A DNA stretch of 16,113 nt from CAYSYY01 sp964576115 [NCBI: uncultured Gemmatimonadota bacterium] (GTDB lineage Bacteria; Blakebacterota; Blakebacteria; Blakebacterales), in NCBI GenBank assembly GCA_964576115.1, contig CAZNUA010000065.1, positions 1-16,113 on the forward strand, in the 5' to 3' direction. The notes beneath the pieces were generated by a model that saw only the letters and a program-made list of their open reading frames with translations, was not told the DNA's origin and ran no database searches. Positions 1-6,189 of the stretch are shown here, one piece after another. Within the stretch, counting starts at the first letter, position 1; each line of letters begins with the position of its first letter. The translations under genes were made by a program, and so were the position numbers.

Positions 1-540
1 CATGTCTTATATCGTGATAGTTTCACCACAGAATCAATGTATCGATCCTTCAGTTCTGGTGTTTGGACGGGAGCTTATCCAGTCGAGAACGGTCCCGAAG
101 GATCTTTTGCGGGCGTACCTATTCAGTTATCTCTCTCGGGATCTAAAAACGTAAAAGTGATCGGATTCGACTACAGCCGGAACGTCCTGGTCATGTGGGA
201 GGATGTTGGAATTAGATATGAGTGGGAAGCTGAAGGGTTGCCTATAGCGGAAGATACTTTGATGAACCGCTATCTGTCTGTGGTAACTGCTCCCGACGGG
301 ACACCCCATGTGATGGTTGCCCGATATCACGGGGCAGTCCGATACGAGCTGCTTTGGCTCAGTCGCCGATCATACCAGTGGGAAGTACATACCATTGCCA
401 GTGGATTGTATCGATGGAGTCAGTTCAATCCAATCCGACTGGCGGTTATGGCGATGGTGGGGGATGTGCCTCACCTTGTATTTGCTGAACTCGGTCCGGG
501 AGGCGAGGAGGCCGTATTATGGGATGCCGTGCTCCGATAG
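1..540 (+). CDS. C-terminal part of a repeat-containing, possibly secreted beta-propeller-like protein (5' partial)
   Basis: The frame is open from the first base of the window. The first ATG is at 37, but 12 in-frame codons precede it (HVLYRDSFTTES), so this is the 3' end of a longer gene ending in TAG at 538-540. The sequence has recurring segments of the type 'G-x-P-H-V/L-x-x', followed by a short aromatic strand and a tryptophan: GTPHVMVARYHG, then a strand ending in W, then GDVPHLVFAELG near the end; the truncated start (HVLYRD, later SGVW) looks like another copy. Such repeats are typical of beta-propeller blades in secreted or surface proteins; that assignment is inference. No enzyme motif is visible. 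The DNA is clearly less GC-rich than the rest of the window, and codon use is mixed, which may mean recent acquisition or weak selection. No specific family was recognised. Confidence 0.6.
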   Translation, partial: HVLYRDSFTTESMYRSFSSGVWTGAYPVENGPEGSFAGVPIQLSLSGSKNVKVIGFDYSRNVLVMWEDVGIRYEWEAEGLPIAEDTLMNRYLSVVTAPDGTPHVMVARYHGAVRYELLWLSRRSYQWEVHTIASGLYRWSQFNPIRLAVMAMVGDVPHLVFAELGPGGEEAVLWDAVLR

Positions 541-640
541 AATAATCACGCAGATTGTCGAACCACCCGATCCGCACAACCCTGAAGTGAAAAGGAAAAA
601 AGGAGTGCATACATAATCCCCCTTGAGTCTGATATTAATC

Positions 641-680
641 CGGCCCCGCAGGGCACTCATTGTAACACCTTGCGGGGCCG
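641..680. terminator. Hairpin between the partial gene and the tRNA, possible terminator for either strand
   Basis: CGGCCCCGCA (641-650) pairs perfectly with TGCGGGGCCG (671-680). Read on the + strand the stem can be extended by a G-U and two G-C pairs (651-653 with 668-670), leaving a 14-nt loop. No T-run follows on either strand, so it is not a classical intrinsic terminator. Its place just after the tRNA 3' end on the minus strand, and after the + strand gene, makes a termination or 3'-end processing role plausible. Confidence 0.45.
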
Positions 681-689
681 TCAGTTAAA

Positions 690-766
690 TGGTGGGCGAC
701 GAGGGACTTGAACCCCCGACCTCGGCGATGTGAGCGCCGCGCTCTGACCAGCTGAGCTAGTCGCCC
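690..766 (-). tRNA. tRNA-Val (anticodon CAC)
   Basis: The minus strand folds into a full 77-nt cloverleaf including an encoded CCA. The acceptor stem is GGGCGAC/GTCGCCC with discriminator A. The D arm is GCTC/GAGC with GG in the loop. The anticodon stem is CGGCG/CGCCG around the loop CTCACAT, giving anticodon CAC, which reads the valine codon GUG. The T arm is GGGGG/CCCTC (one G-U pair) with loop TTCAAGT. Nucleotides 1-10 overlap the end of the upstream protein gene on the same strand: that gene's TAG stop is tRNA nucleotides 8-10. No convincing separate promoter is seen just upstream, so the tRNA is probably cut from a longer transcript by RNase P. Confidence 0.97.
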
Positions 767-1536
767 TCGAATCTGAAAGAACCGGGCGGGCGCGTGGCCC
801 GCGGAAGCCTCAAAGTAGACGGGCGGAGCCCGGTGTCAACGGCTATCGCGGCCCCCCGTGGCGCCCCGATCGCGATCCCGGCGGCCGGTGCGGTCGGGAA
901 CGCAATCGCGGACCGTGCCATCCCCTGCAGTATAGCCTCCCGGGTCAGCCGGGAACAATCCAGCCGGGCGGCGGTCCGCAGCCCGACGAAACGGTACCCG
1001 CCCCCGGAATCAGGTCCGAGAGAATCCCTGAGCAGGTTGGCCGTCACCACCCCCACCCCGATGCCGATCCCGTCCCACACCAGATCCTTGCCCGAGACAT
1101 AGGTGCGCTTGATGAAGACGTCGTAGAGTTCCTTGCCGATGCCGGCCGCCGCTCCCATGCCCACCCCGAAGGCCCGGGCCCGGTCGTGCTCCCACTCCCA
1201 GCCCTCGCGGGCCACGATGTAGCCGGCACTGGTGATGATGAAGCTGCAGGTGAAGTGCAGCAGCTTGTCGGGGCCGAACCAGGCATCCTGGGCCCGGACG
1301 TCCGACGGAGCGGCGGTTGCGAGCAGACCGGCCAGAAGGAGGGGTGTCAAGCAGCGTGCCAGGCACTCACGCCTGCAAGTCGGGAGTGCTGTGTTGGGAA
1401 CGAACCATCGGGCCTGTTTCCCGGCGGAAACCGGTTCACCGGCAGCACCCGGGGGAATGGTCGTCTGCAGAGCGAAGCGGGCCGGACCGGCCGGCTCAGA
1501 CCCGCTCGCCGGGGATGTAGAGCTTCTCATATTCAT
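757..1536 (-). CDS. YfiM/DUF2279-like predicted exported protein (start uncertain)
   Basis: The recognisable core is at residues 84-170 counted from the ATG at 1536: DAWFGPDKLLHF, an alanine/glycine-rich hydrophobic stretch, then GIGKELYD and a segment containing VSGKDLVWDGIGIGVG. The 'DKxxHF...GKELYD...G..D...D..G' pattern is that of the YfiM/DUF2279 family, small periplasmic or lipoprotein-like proteins without known enzymatic function. A hydrophobic stretch with a cleavage-like end (LTPLLLAGLLATAAPSDVRA, residues 63-82) precedes the core. The ATG at 1536 overlaps the end of the dGTPase gene by 41 nt, has no Shine-Dalgarno site, and adds about 60 unlikely residues before the signal. The only other in-frame start seen is TTG at 1350, also without a clear ribosome site. 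Residues about 181-259 are Ala/Gly/Pro/Arg-rich and unlike the family, and the stop lies within the tRNA, so a frameshift or a drifted tail is possible. Confidence 0.6.
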   Translation of the reverse strand: MNMRSSTSPASGSEPAGPARFALQTTIPPGAAGEPVSAGKQARWFVPNTALPTCRRECLARCLTPLLLAGLLATAAPSDVRAQDAWFGPDKLLHFTCSFIITSAGYIVAREGWEWEHDRARAFGVGMGAAAGIGKELYDVFIKRTYVSGKDLVWDGIGIGVGVVTANLLRDSLGPDSGGGYRFVGLRTAARLDCSRLTREAILQGMARSAIAFPTAPAAGIAIGAPRGAAIAVDTGLRPSTLRLPRATRPPGSFRFEGD

Positions 1537-2830
1537 CGAAGACGAACTTGTCGGTCATACCGGCCACGAAATCGCAGAGAGTGCGGTAGAAAGAAACGGT
1601 GGTGCGGTAGCGGGCGGCTTCTTCGGGGATCTTCTCCAGGGGCAGGTCGCGCATGAACTTGATCTTCTCGCGCTTGGCGTAGCCGAGCAGAACGTAATCT
1701 GGCAGCTGCAGGGGGCGATTGATGTAGGCTTTGAAGAGCCGGCGCATGAGGTATTCGGATTTGCCGTCCATGCGGCTGACGTTGTAGCAGTTGATGATGT
1801 TGTCGTACACGAAGCGGCGCAGCTGGCCGTACTCGCCGCTCAGGCCGGCGTCGAGCCGGACCAGGTCGCCCGGCAGGTGCGCCCGGGCGGCGGCGAATTC
1901 CTCGGGTCCGGTGACCCCCCTCTCTTCGCACCAGTTCCCGATCCGCTTCAGGCTCGTGACGATGGTATTGGTCACCAGCAGATGGATCAGGCCGCGGATG
2001 AGCCGGTTCTGGCGCCTGAAGCGGGGCTGATCGAAATAGGAAGGGAAGTTCCTGATTACGACCCGGCTGATCGAGAGTTCCTCGACCTTGCCGAGTTCCA
2101 CCTGACCCTCGCGCAGGCCGTCTTCGAGATCGTGGGTCTGCTGGGCGATCTCGTCGGCGATCGAGACGACCTGGCCCTCGAGATGACAGCCGCTCTCCAG
2201 GTCGATGCCGGAGGTGTCCACGTCGCAGAGGATGCGGTCGGTGAAGTAGCCGGTGTGTTTGAGAATGCCCTCGCGGACCTGGTCGGTCAGGTTCAGTCCG
2301 GGGCGGTCGTAGCGGGTCTCGAGCTGGTCGACGACCCGCAGGCTCTGGTAATTGTGCTTGAAGCCCCCCAGGCGAAAGCGGACCTCGGGACGGACGTGAT
2401 CGTCCAGATCGTCCTCCCCGCTCATGATGGCGGCCAGCACATTCTCGCCCGAATGCCCGAACGGGGTGTGGCCCAGATCGTGACCCAGGGCGATGGCTTC
2501 GACCAGATCTTCGTTCAGGCCCAGCGCCCGGCCGATGGTGCGGGCAAGCTGGGAAACCTCGATGGTATGGGTCAGGCGGGTACGGTAGTGGTCGCCGCCG
2601 ATCGAGACGTAGACCTGGGTCTTGTGCTTGAGCCGCCGGAAAGCCCGGCTGTGGATGATGCGGTCGCGGTCACGCTGATAGGGCAGACGGTAGTCTTCCC
2701 GGCGCCCCTCCTGTTCCACCGGCTGGCGCCGGTTCGCCCGGGTGTTGCGCTCCGCATAGACGGCAGTCAGGTCATCGAACCGGGCGGCGAGATCTTCAGC
2801 ATCCCGGTAGTGCCAGGCCTCTTCCGCCAC
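1496..2830 (-). CDS. dgt: Deoxyguanosinetriphosphate triphosphohydrolase-like protein (HD domain dNTPase)
   Basis: A 444-residue HD-superfamily protein of the dGTPase type, which cleaves dNTPs to nucleoside and tripolyphosphate in the cytoplasm and so lowers or balances dNTP pools. Visible motifs, in order: RDRIIHSRAFRRLKHKTQV (about 55-73), YRTRLTHTIEV with H88, GHDLGHTPFGHSGE with the HD pair H117-D118 plus H121 and H126, and ADEIAQQTHD with D226. H88, H117, D118 and D226 are the expected metal ligands, so the enzyme looks intact. Length is normal for the dGTPase-like subgroup. The start is GTG at 2830, two bases after the TAG of the ytxH-like gene; there is no strong Shine-Dalgarno site, so translation is probably coupled to the gene upstream. 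Whether it prefers dGTP or is activated by another dNTP cannot be told from sequence. Confidence 0.93.
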   Translation of the reverse strand: MAEEAWHYRDAEDLAARFDDLTAVYAERNTRANRRQPVEQEGRREDYRLPYQRDRDRIIHSRAFRRLKHKTQVYVSIGGDHYRTRLTHTIEVSQLARTIGRALGLNEDLVEAIALGHDLGHTPFGHSGENVLAAIMSGEDDLDDHVRPEVRFRLGGFKHNYQSLRVVDQLETRYDRPGLNLTDQVREGILKHTGYFTDRILCDVDTSGIDLESGCHLEGQVVSIADEIAQQTHDLEDGLREGQVELGKVEELSISRVVIRNFPSYFDQPRFRRQNRLIRGLIHLLVTNTIVTSLKRIGNWCEERGVTGPEEFAAARAHLPGDLVRLDAGLSGEYGQLRRFVYDNIINCYNVSRMDGKSEYLMRRLFKAYINRPLQLPDYVLLGYAKREKIKFMRDLPLEKIPEEAARYRTTVSFYRTLCDFVAGMTDKFVFDEYEKLYIPGERV

Positions 2831-2832
2831 TT

Positions 2833-3498
2833 CTATTCGGTCCCGCTGTCCTTTTTCGCGGCGGTCTTCTTCGCCGCCGTCTTCTTCCCGGCCGCCGGCT
2901 CCGCCTCCGCCTCACCGCCTCCGGCTGCCTCATCGCCGGTCTCGGCTTCGGCCGCAGCGGCCTTTTCGGCCTGCTTCTGCTCGACCCGGGCCCGCAGTTC
3001 GGCCTCCTTGGCCTTCATGGCTTCCCGGAAGCTCTTGCTGGCGTCGTTGAATTTCTCTTTCAGGGCCGAGAGGGCCGCTCCGGCCTTGATCGCACCTTCA
3101 TCGCCGGCCTCGGCTGTGGCCTCCTCGATATCGCTGCTCAACCCCTTGAGACGGTCGCCGAGATCGCCGAACTTCTCTTTCATATCTTCCCCGAAATGTT
3201 CGGCGTCACTCGAGGCCTTCCGGCCGAATTCCTCGGCCTTCATCTTGAACTCGACCGCCTTCTCGAAAGCCTGCTCGCGCAGGTCTTCGGAATCGGCCCA
3301 GGTTTCCTCGAGCTTGTCGAGCAGATCCTGCGCCTTCTTTTTGAGTTCTTCCATTTTCTCCCTGAGATCCTCGCTCTTCTCCAGCCAGATTTCGCGCGTT
3401 TCCTCGCCCGAACGGGGAGCGAACGCGAGGCCGGAAATGAATCCGACCAGACCTCCGAAGATGAAGGATCCGAATCGTCCGCGCTTTTTACGTGCCAT
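2833..3498 (-). CDS. YtxH-domain protein with coiled coil and lysine/alanine tail
   Basis: A 221-residue protein. After a basic start (MARKKRGR) comes a glycine-rich hydrophobic segment ending in a short motif (about residues 9-34, containing FGGLVGFISG and LAFAPRSGEETRE), which is the YtxH signature: a membrane anchor followed by 'APxSGxETR'. Residues about 35-175 are highly charged and rich in E, K and A, suggesting a long alpha-helical coiled coil. The tail is A/E-rich and ends in KKTAAKKTAAKK, reminiscent of histone H1-like tails; it is encoded by two imperfect 15-bp tandem units (2861-2890). YtxH proteins are linked to general stress in Bacillus, but their biochemical role is unknown. 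A strong CAGGAGG site lies 9 nt before the ATG. The ytxG-like gene lies 50 nt upstream and the dGTPase gene follows after 2 nt, indicating one operon. Confidence 0.85.
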   Translation of the reverse strand: MARKKRGRFGSFIFGGLVGFISGLAFAPRSGEETREIWLEKSEDLREKMEELKKKAQDLLDKLEETWADSEDLREQAFEKAVEFKMKAEEFGRKASSDAEHFGEDMKEKFGDLGDRLKGLSSDIEEATAEAGDEGAIKAGAALSALKEKFNDASKSFREAMKAKEAELRARVEQKQAEKAAAAEAETGDEAAGGGEAEAEPAAGKKTAAKKTAAKKDSGTE

Positions 3499-3548
3499 CG
3501 TACCGCGCCTCCTGAAACGGCCGGCTGCGCACCGGCCTCCTCTCGTGC

Positions 3549-3941
3549 TTACTTTTTCCTGTCCGTTTCCCGCCTGAAGAGGGACTTGAGGAACCGGCCC
3601 AGTGCGGCAAAGCCGGAGAAGATCCGGATCGTAGTCCGCTCCAGATCCTCTTCGAGAGCTTCGGCCAGCAGCCCCATACGCTCGGCCTTTGCACGCACCC
3701 CCGCCACGGCCTCGACGAACCCTTCGGTCTGGTCGAGAGCATCTTCGGCCACCTCGGTCGCCCGCTCGGCCAGCTCCTTGACGTCATCGGCCAGGGGCTG
3801 GAACTGCTCCTGGAAATCCTTCACCACCGCCGTAACGGTGCGCATTACCTGATAGAGCTTCCAGGCAATGAGCAGCGGTACGACGGTGAGCAGAACCGTA
3901 CAGACCGCGATCACCACCAGGCTGATCTGGATCGTCAACAT
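3549..3941 (-). CDS. Small membrane-anchored coiled-coil protein, YtxG/DUF948-like
   Basis: A 130-residue protein with one N-terminal transmembrane helix (about residues 3-27, ISLVVIAVCTVLLTVVPLLI), followed by an amphipathic, charged helix (about 30-100: KDFQEQFQPLADDVKELAER and onward) and a short basic end (RRETDRKK). This is the architecture of DUF948/YtxG proteins. In Bacillus, ytxG sits directly before ytxH, and here too it precedes a YtxH-domain gene by 50 nt. The assignment therefore rests partly on context. AGGGGA lies 9 nt before the ATG. The protein probably faces the cytoplasm with its helix near the membrane and may pair with the YtxH protein, whose coiled coil is similar; this is inference. 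Confidence 0.65.
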   Translation of the reverse strand: MLTIQISLVVIAVCTVLLTVVPLLIAWKLYQVMRTVTAVVKDFQEQFQPLADDVKELAERATEVAEDALDQTEGFVEAVAGVRAKAERMGLLAEALEEDLERTTIRIFSGFAALGRFLKSLFRRETDRKK

Positions 3942-4002
3942 CGCAGTGGTCCCCTGTCCCCTTCCTTCTCTTTCGTTTTACGCCCCGATCCCCCTCGAGT
4001 TG

Positions 4003-4018
4003 CCGGGCTTCGCTCCGG
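4003..4018 (-). terminator. Weak GC hairpin between the TlpA-like and ytxG-like genes
   Basis: On the minus strand CCGG-A-GC / GCCCGG forms a six-pair stem with one bulged A and a GAA loop. It lies in the 111-nt gap after the TlpA-like gene and before the ytxG-like gene. No T-run follows, so it may only attenuate read-through. Confidence 0.2.
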
Positions 4019-4052
4019 GGCCGGGCATTGTGACTGGTGCCCTGACATGACC

Positions 4053-5357
4053 CTAGCGACCTTCCAGAATCTCCCGGATGGCCGGTTCCAGTCTCTCGCC
4101 CCGGGCGTTGACGAACCTGATCGTCCCCTCGCGGTCGATCAGATAGGTCGCCGGGATCCCGCTCACCCGCCAGAGGTTCGAGACCGCATTCTCCCAGTAG
4201 AGGCCGTCGTAGGTCGTCGGCCACATCATGTCCCGTTCGTCCATGAAGGTCCGCACCTGCGCGGCCGTCATTTGCCCGGATTGCGGGTTCTCGGGATCAG
4301 GGGCCATATCGAGACTCACTCCCAGAATCCCGAATCCCTGATCGGCAAATGTCTCATAGGCTGCCAGGACGTTGGGGATCTCGTCCAGGCAGGGACCGCA
4401 CCAGGTGGCCCAGAAATCGAGCAGGACCACCTCGTAGTCCTGCAGAAACTCCGAGAGAGTGATCATGTTCCCCCGGCAGTCCTCCTGGCTGAAGTCGGGA
4501 GCTGGGTAACCGACGGCGATGTAGGGCTTGGGTTCGACCCTGACGTCCGAGACCCGGAAGGTAACCCGGTCGCCGGGGAGCGAGATGTCGGCGATGGTAT
4601 AGCTCTCTCCCCCGGCGTTGAACGGCTCGCCCAGACGGAAGTGCTCGGCCGAGGAGGAGCTGGTCTCGAGTTCGTTGTCCCCGTTCAGATCGATGGTCAG
4701 GCTGACCAGGCGTGGATCGAGAGTGTCGTCCCCGGCCGCACGCAGGTTGAACAGGCCGTCGTTGTCGTTCTCAGCGATACCGATCCGGTAGGTCGTTCCC
4801 CGCAGACTGACCTCGCCCACCCGGGCGAAGTTGCGCGCAAAGAGCACTCCCCGCTGGGTGGGATCCTCGCCGTTGAAGCGGTAGAAGAAGAAGCTCGCCG
4901 GGATTTCGGTCGGACCGTCGTCGAGAAGATAGGGAACGCTGACGGTGTAGTGGGTCATGTTGGTGCGTTCCGAGTACTGTTCCCAGCGGCCGTCGCCGTC
5001 GTCGGTCAGGTCCTCGTTGTTGTTGGCATCGAGCCAGAACCGCGCCTGGCCGCCGTCGGGTTCGTCCAGAGCATAGACGAAAACGTTGTCCTCGCCCTGC
5101 CCGAAAGTGAAGGAGCCGTACCAGGGTTGGCCGGCATATTGCGGTTCGGCCGTCAGGGTTTCGACCGGCCCGGCACCCTGCGGTGAGGCCGGACTGCGCA
5201 TGGGCATGTAGTAGCCGGCGGCATTCTGGAAACCTTCGACGACCTCGAGTTCGCCCGATTCCCAGGTGGTGCCGGTGCTGCAGGCCCCCAGAGCGGGGAG
5301 TATCAGAACGACGAGGGCGAGCCGTACGGGGAGACGGGGGCATGATGTCATGGGCAT
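4053..5357 (-). CDS. TlpA-family thioredoxin-like lipoprotein with a large N-terminal domain
   Basis: The chosen start is the ATG at 5357. AAGGGAG lies about 10 nt upstream, and this start puts a lipoprotein signal at the front: basic residues, a hydrophobic run, then LGAC with the lipid-bearing Cys at 26. The frame is open 78 codons further upstream, but those residues are basic and low in complexity. The mature protein has two parts. Residues about 27-280 form an extracytoplasmic domain rich in beta strands, with acidic loops of calcium-binding type (LDANNNEDLTDDGDG around 109-123, IDLNGDNELE around 222-231). Residues about 280-434 are a TlpA/ResA-like thioredoxin domain with the redox motif WCGPC (C320, C323) and the cis-proline region SGIPATYLID. 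Such proteins reduce or exchange thiols outside the cytoplasmic membrane, for example in cytochrome c maturation. The specific partner is unknown. It is the first gene of the minus-strand block and divergent from ogt. Confidence 0.88.
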   Translation of the reverse strand: MPMTSCPRLPVRLALVVLILPALGACSTGTTWESGELEVVEGFQNAAGYYMPMRSPASPQGAGPVETLTAEPQYAGQPWYGSFTFGQGEDNVFVYALDEPDGGQARFWLDANNNEDLTDDGDGRWEQYSERTNMTHYTVSVPYLLDDGPTEIPASFFFYRFNGEDPTQRGVLFARNFARVGEVSLRGTTYRIGIAENDNDGLFNLRAAGDDTLDPRLVSLTIDLNGDNELETSSSSAEHFRLGEPFNAGGESYTIADISLPGDRVTFRVSDVRVEPKPYIAVGYPAPDFSQEDCRGNMITLSEFLQDYEVVLLDFWATWCGPCLDEIPNVLAAYETFADQGFGILGVSLDMAPDPENPQSGQMTAAQVRTFMDERDMMWPTTYDGLYWENAVSNLWRVSGIPATYLIDREGTIRFVNARGERLEPAIREILEGR

Positions 5358-5589
5358 CGGGGTGTGGCTCCCTTCGATCGATCGAGCGAGGCTGCGACCG
5401 CTCCGGTTCGGGGGGGACCGACCGCGGCTTTCGAGCTGAACCTGTAGGGTAGTCTGCCCACCTCTGCTCTCACAAGACAATAGGACGATCCCGACCCGCA
5501 GAGACCCCGAAATCCGACGGTGAGAAAGGGAGCGAACCGCGATCGGAACCCTCTTGGCGCCCCCAGCGGCCCGGGTGTAGAGTCGCCGC

Positions 5590-6123
5590 ATGGATCGCGT
5601 CCACGTTGCCTCATTCGAATCGCCTTATGGCCGGTTGTGGGGCCTGCGGACCCCGCAGGGACTCGCCACCCTGCTGTTGCCGCGCTCCAATCGGGCCCGG
5701 CTCGATCTGGGACCATCCCAGCTGGTGGCATGGCGCGATCGCTACCTGCCCGGCTGGCAGATCTACGAGAGCAAGAATCAATTTCGCGATCTGCAGCGGT
5801 GGCTGCGGGATTACTTCGCCGGCCGCGAACCCCGCGAGGAGATCCCGCTCGATCTCTACGGTACCCCCTTCCAGCTTGCGGTCTGGAAGATCCTGCAGGG
5901 TATCCCCTACGGTACCACGACGACCTACGGCGCCATCAGCCGCAAACTGCGTCGATCGGCCTCGTCATCGCGGGCGGTCGGCACCGCGGTCGGCTCCAAT
6001 CCGATCGGGATCGTGGTGCCCTGTCACCGGGTCATCGGCCACGACGAAAAATTGGTCGGTTTCGGTGGGGGCCTGAGAATGAAGCAGGATTTGCTGCGCC
6101 GCGAAGGCGTGCTGCTGCTGTAG
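5590..6123 (+). CDS. ogt: Methylated-DNA--[protein]-cysteine S-methyltransferase
   Basis: A 177-residue O6-alkylguanine-DNA alkyltransferase. It repairs O6-alkylated guanine by suicide transfer of the alkyl group to its own cysteine. The C-terminal catalytic domain (about 90-175) has GTPFQLAVWKILQGIPYG, the helix-turn-helix that ends in RAVG with the arginine finger R128, the active site PCHRV with C145, and FGGGLRMKQDLLRREG, which closes the alkyl pocket. Residues 1-85 form the shorter N-terminal domain, which lacks the zinc or AraC-type part of Ada, so this is the stand-alone Ogt/MGMT form. The ATG at 5590 is the first start after an in-frame TAG at 5578; no clear Shine-Dalgarno site precedes it. 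It is transcribed away from the TlpA-like gene across a 232-bp gap that holds a TCGATCGATCGA palindrome (5374-5385) but no clear Ada-type box. Confidence 0.96.
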   Translation: MDRVHVASFESPYGRLWGLRTPQGLATLLLPRSNRARLDLGPSQLVAWRDRYLPGWQIYESKNQFRDLQRWLRDYFAGREPREEIPLDLYGTPFQLAVWKILQGIPYGTTTTYGAISRKLRRSASSSRAVGTAVGSNPIGIVVPCHRVIGHDEKLVGFGGGLRMKQDLLRREGVLLL

Positions 6124-6130
6124 GGTCCTA

Positions 6131-6165
6131 TCACGCAGCCCGTGACATGATACCGGTTTCCCGGT
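6131..6165. terminator. Two small tandem hairpins between convergent genes
   Basis: TCACG-N5-CGTGA (6131-6145) and ACCGG-TTTC-CCGGT (6152-6165) are perfect 5-bp stems in the 66-nt gap where ogt (+) and the LigD-like gene (-) converge. There is no T-run. The location suggests a bidirectional end signal, but the stems are short. Confidence 0.25.
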
Positions 6166-6189
6166 TCGCACCTTCCTCGCAGATACGGC

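Noticed and set aside
317-616. A 99-codon + strand frame overlapping the first gene
   Set aside because: It is out of frame with the longer open frame 1-540 and has no ribosome site.
2861-2890. Tandem 15-bp repeats as a possible CRISPR or mobile-element trace
   Set aside because: The two imperfect units are in frame and encode the KKTAA tail of the YtxH-like protein. There are no spacers.
1232-3577. A 781-codon open frame on the + strand
   Set aside because: It lies antisense to the dGTPase and ytxH-like genes, which have clear family motifs. Long antisense frames are expected in GC-rich DNA, and its translation shows no recognisable domain.
3784-4224. A 146-codon minus-strand frame bridging the TlpA-like and ytxG-like genes
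   Set aside because: It overlaps both real genes out of frame and the translation has no hydrophobic or domain pattern. The YtxG-like frame has a transmembrane helix and a ribosome site.
4047-5186. A 379-codon + strand frame opposite the TlpA-like gene
   Set aside because: It is antisense to a gene with a lipobox and WCGPC motif, with no ribosome site or domain of its own.
5374-5385. TCGATCGATCGA palindrome near the TlpA-like start as an operator
   Set aside because: It is a simple repeat of the short GATC-type motif, lies in the leader next to the Shine-Dalgarno site, and is not repeated elsewhere in the gap. Evidence is too thin for a site.
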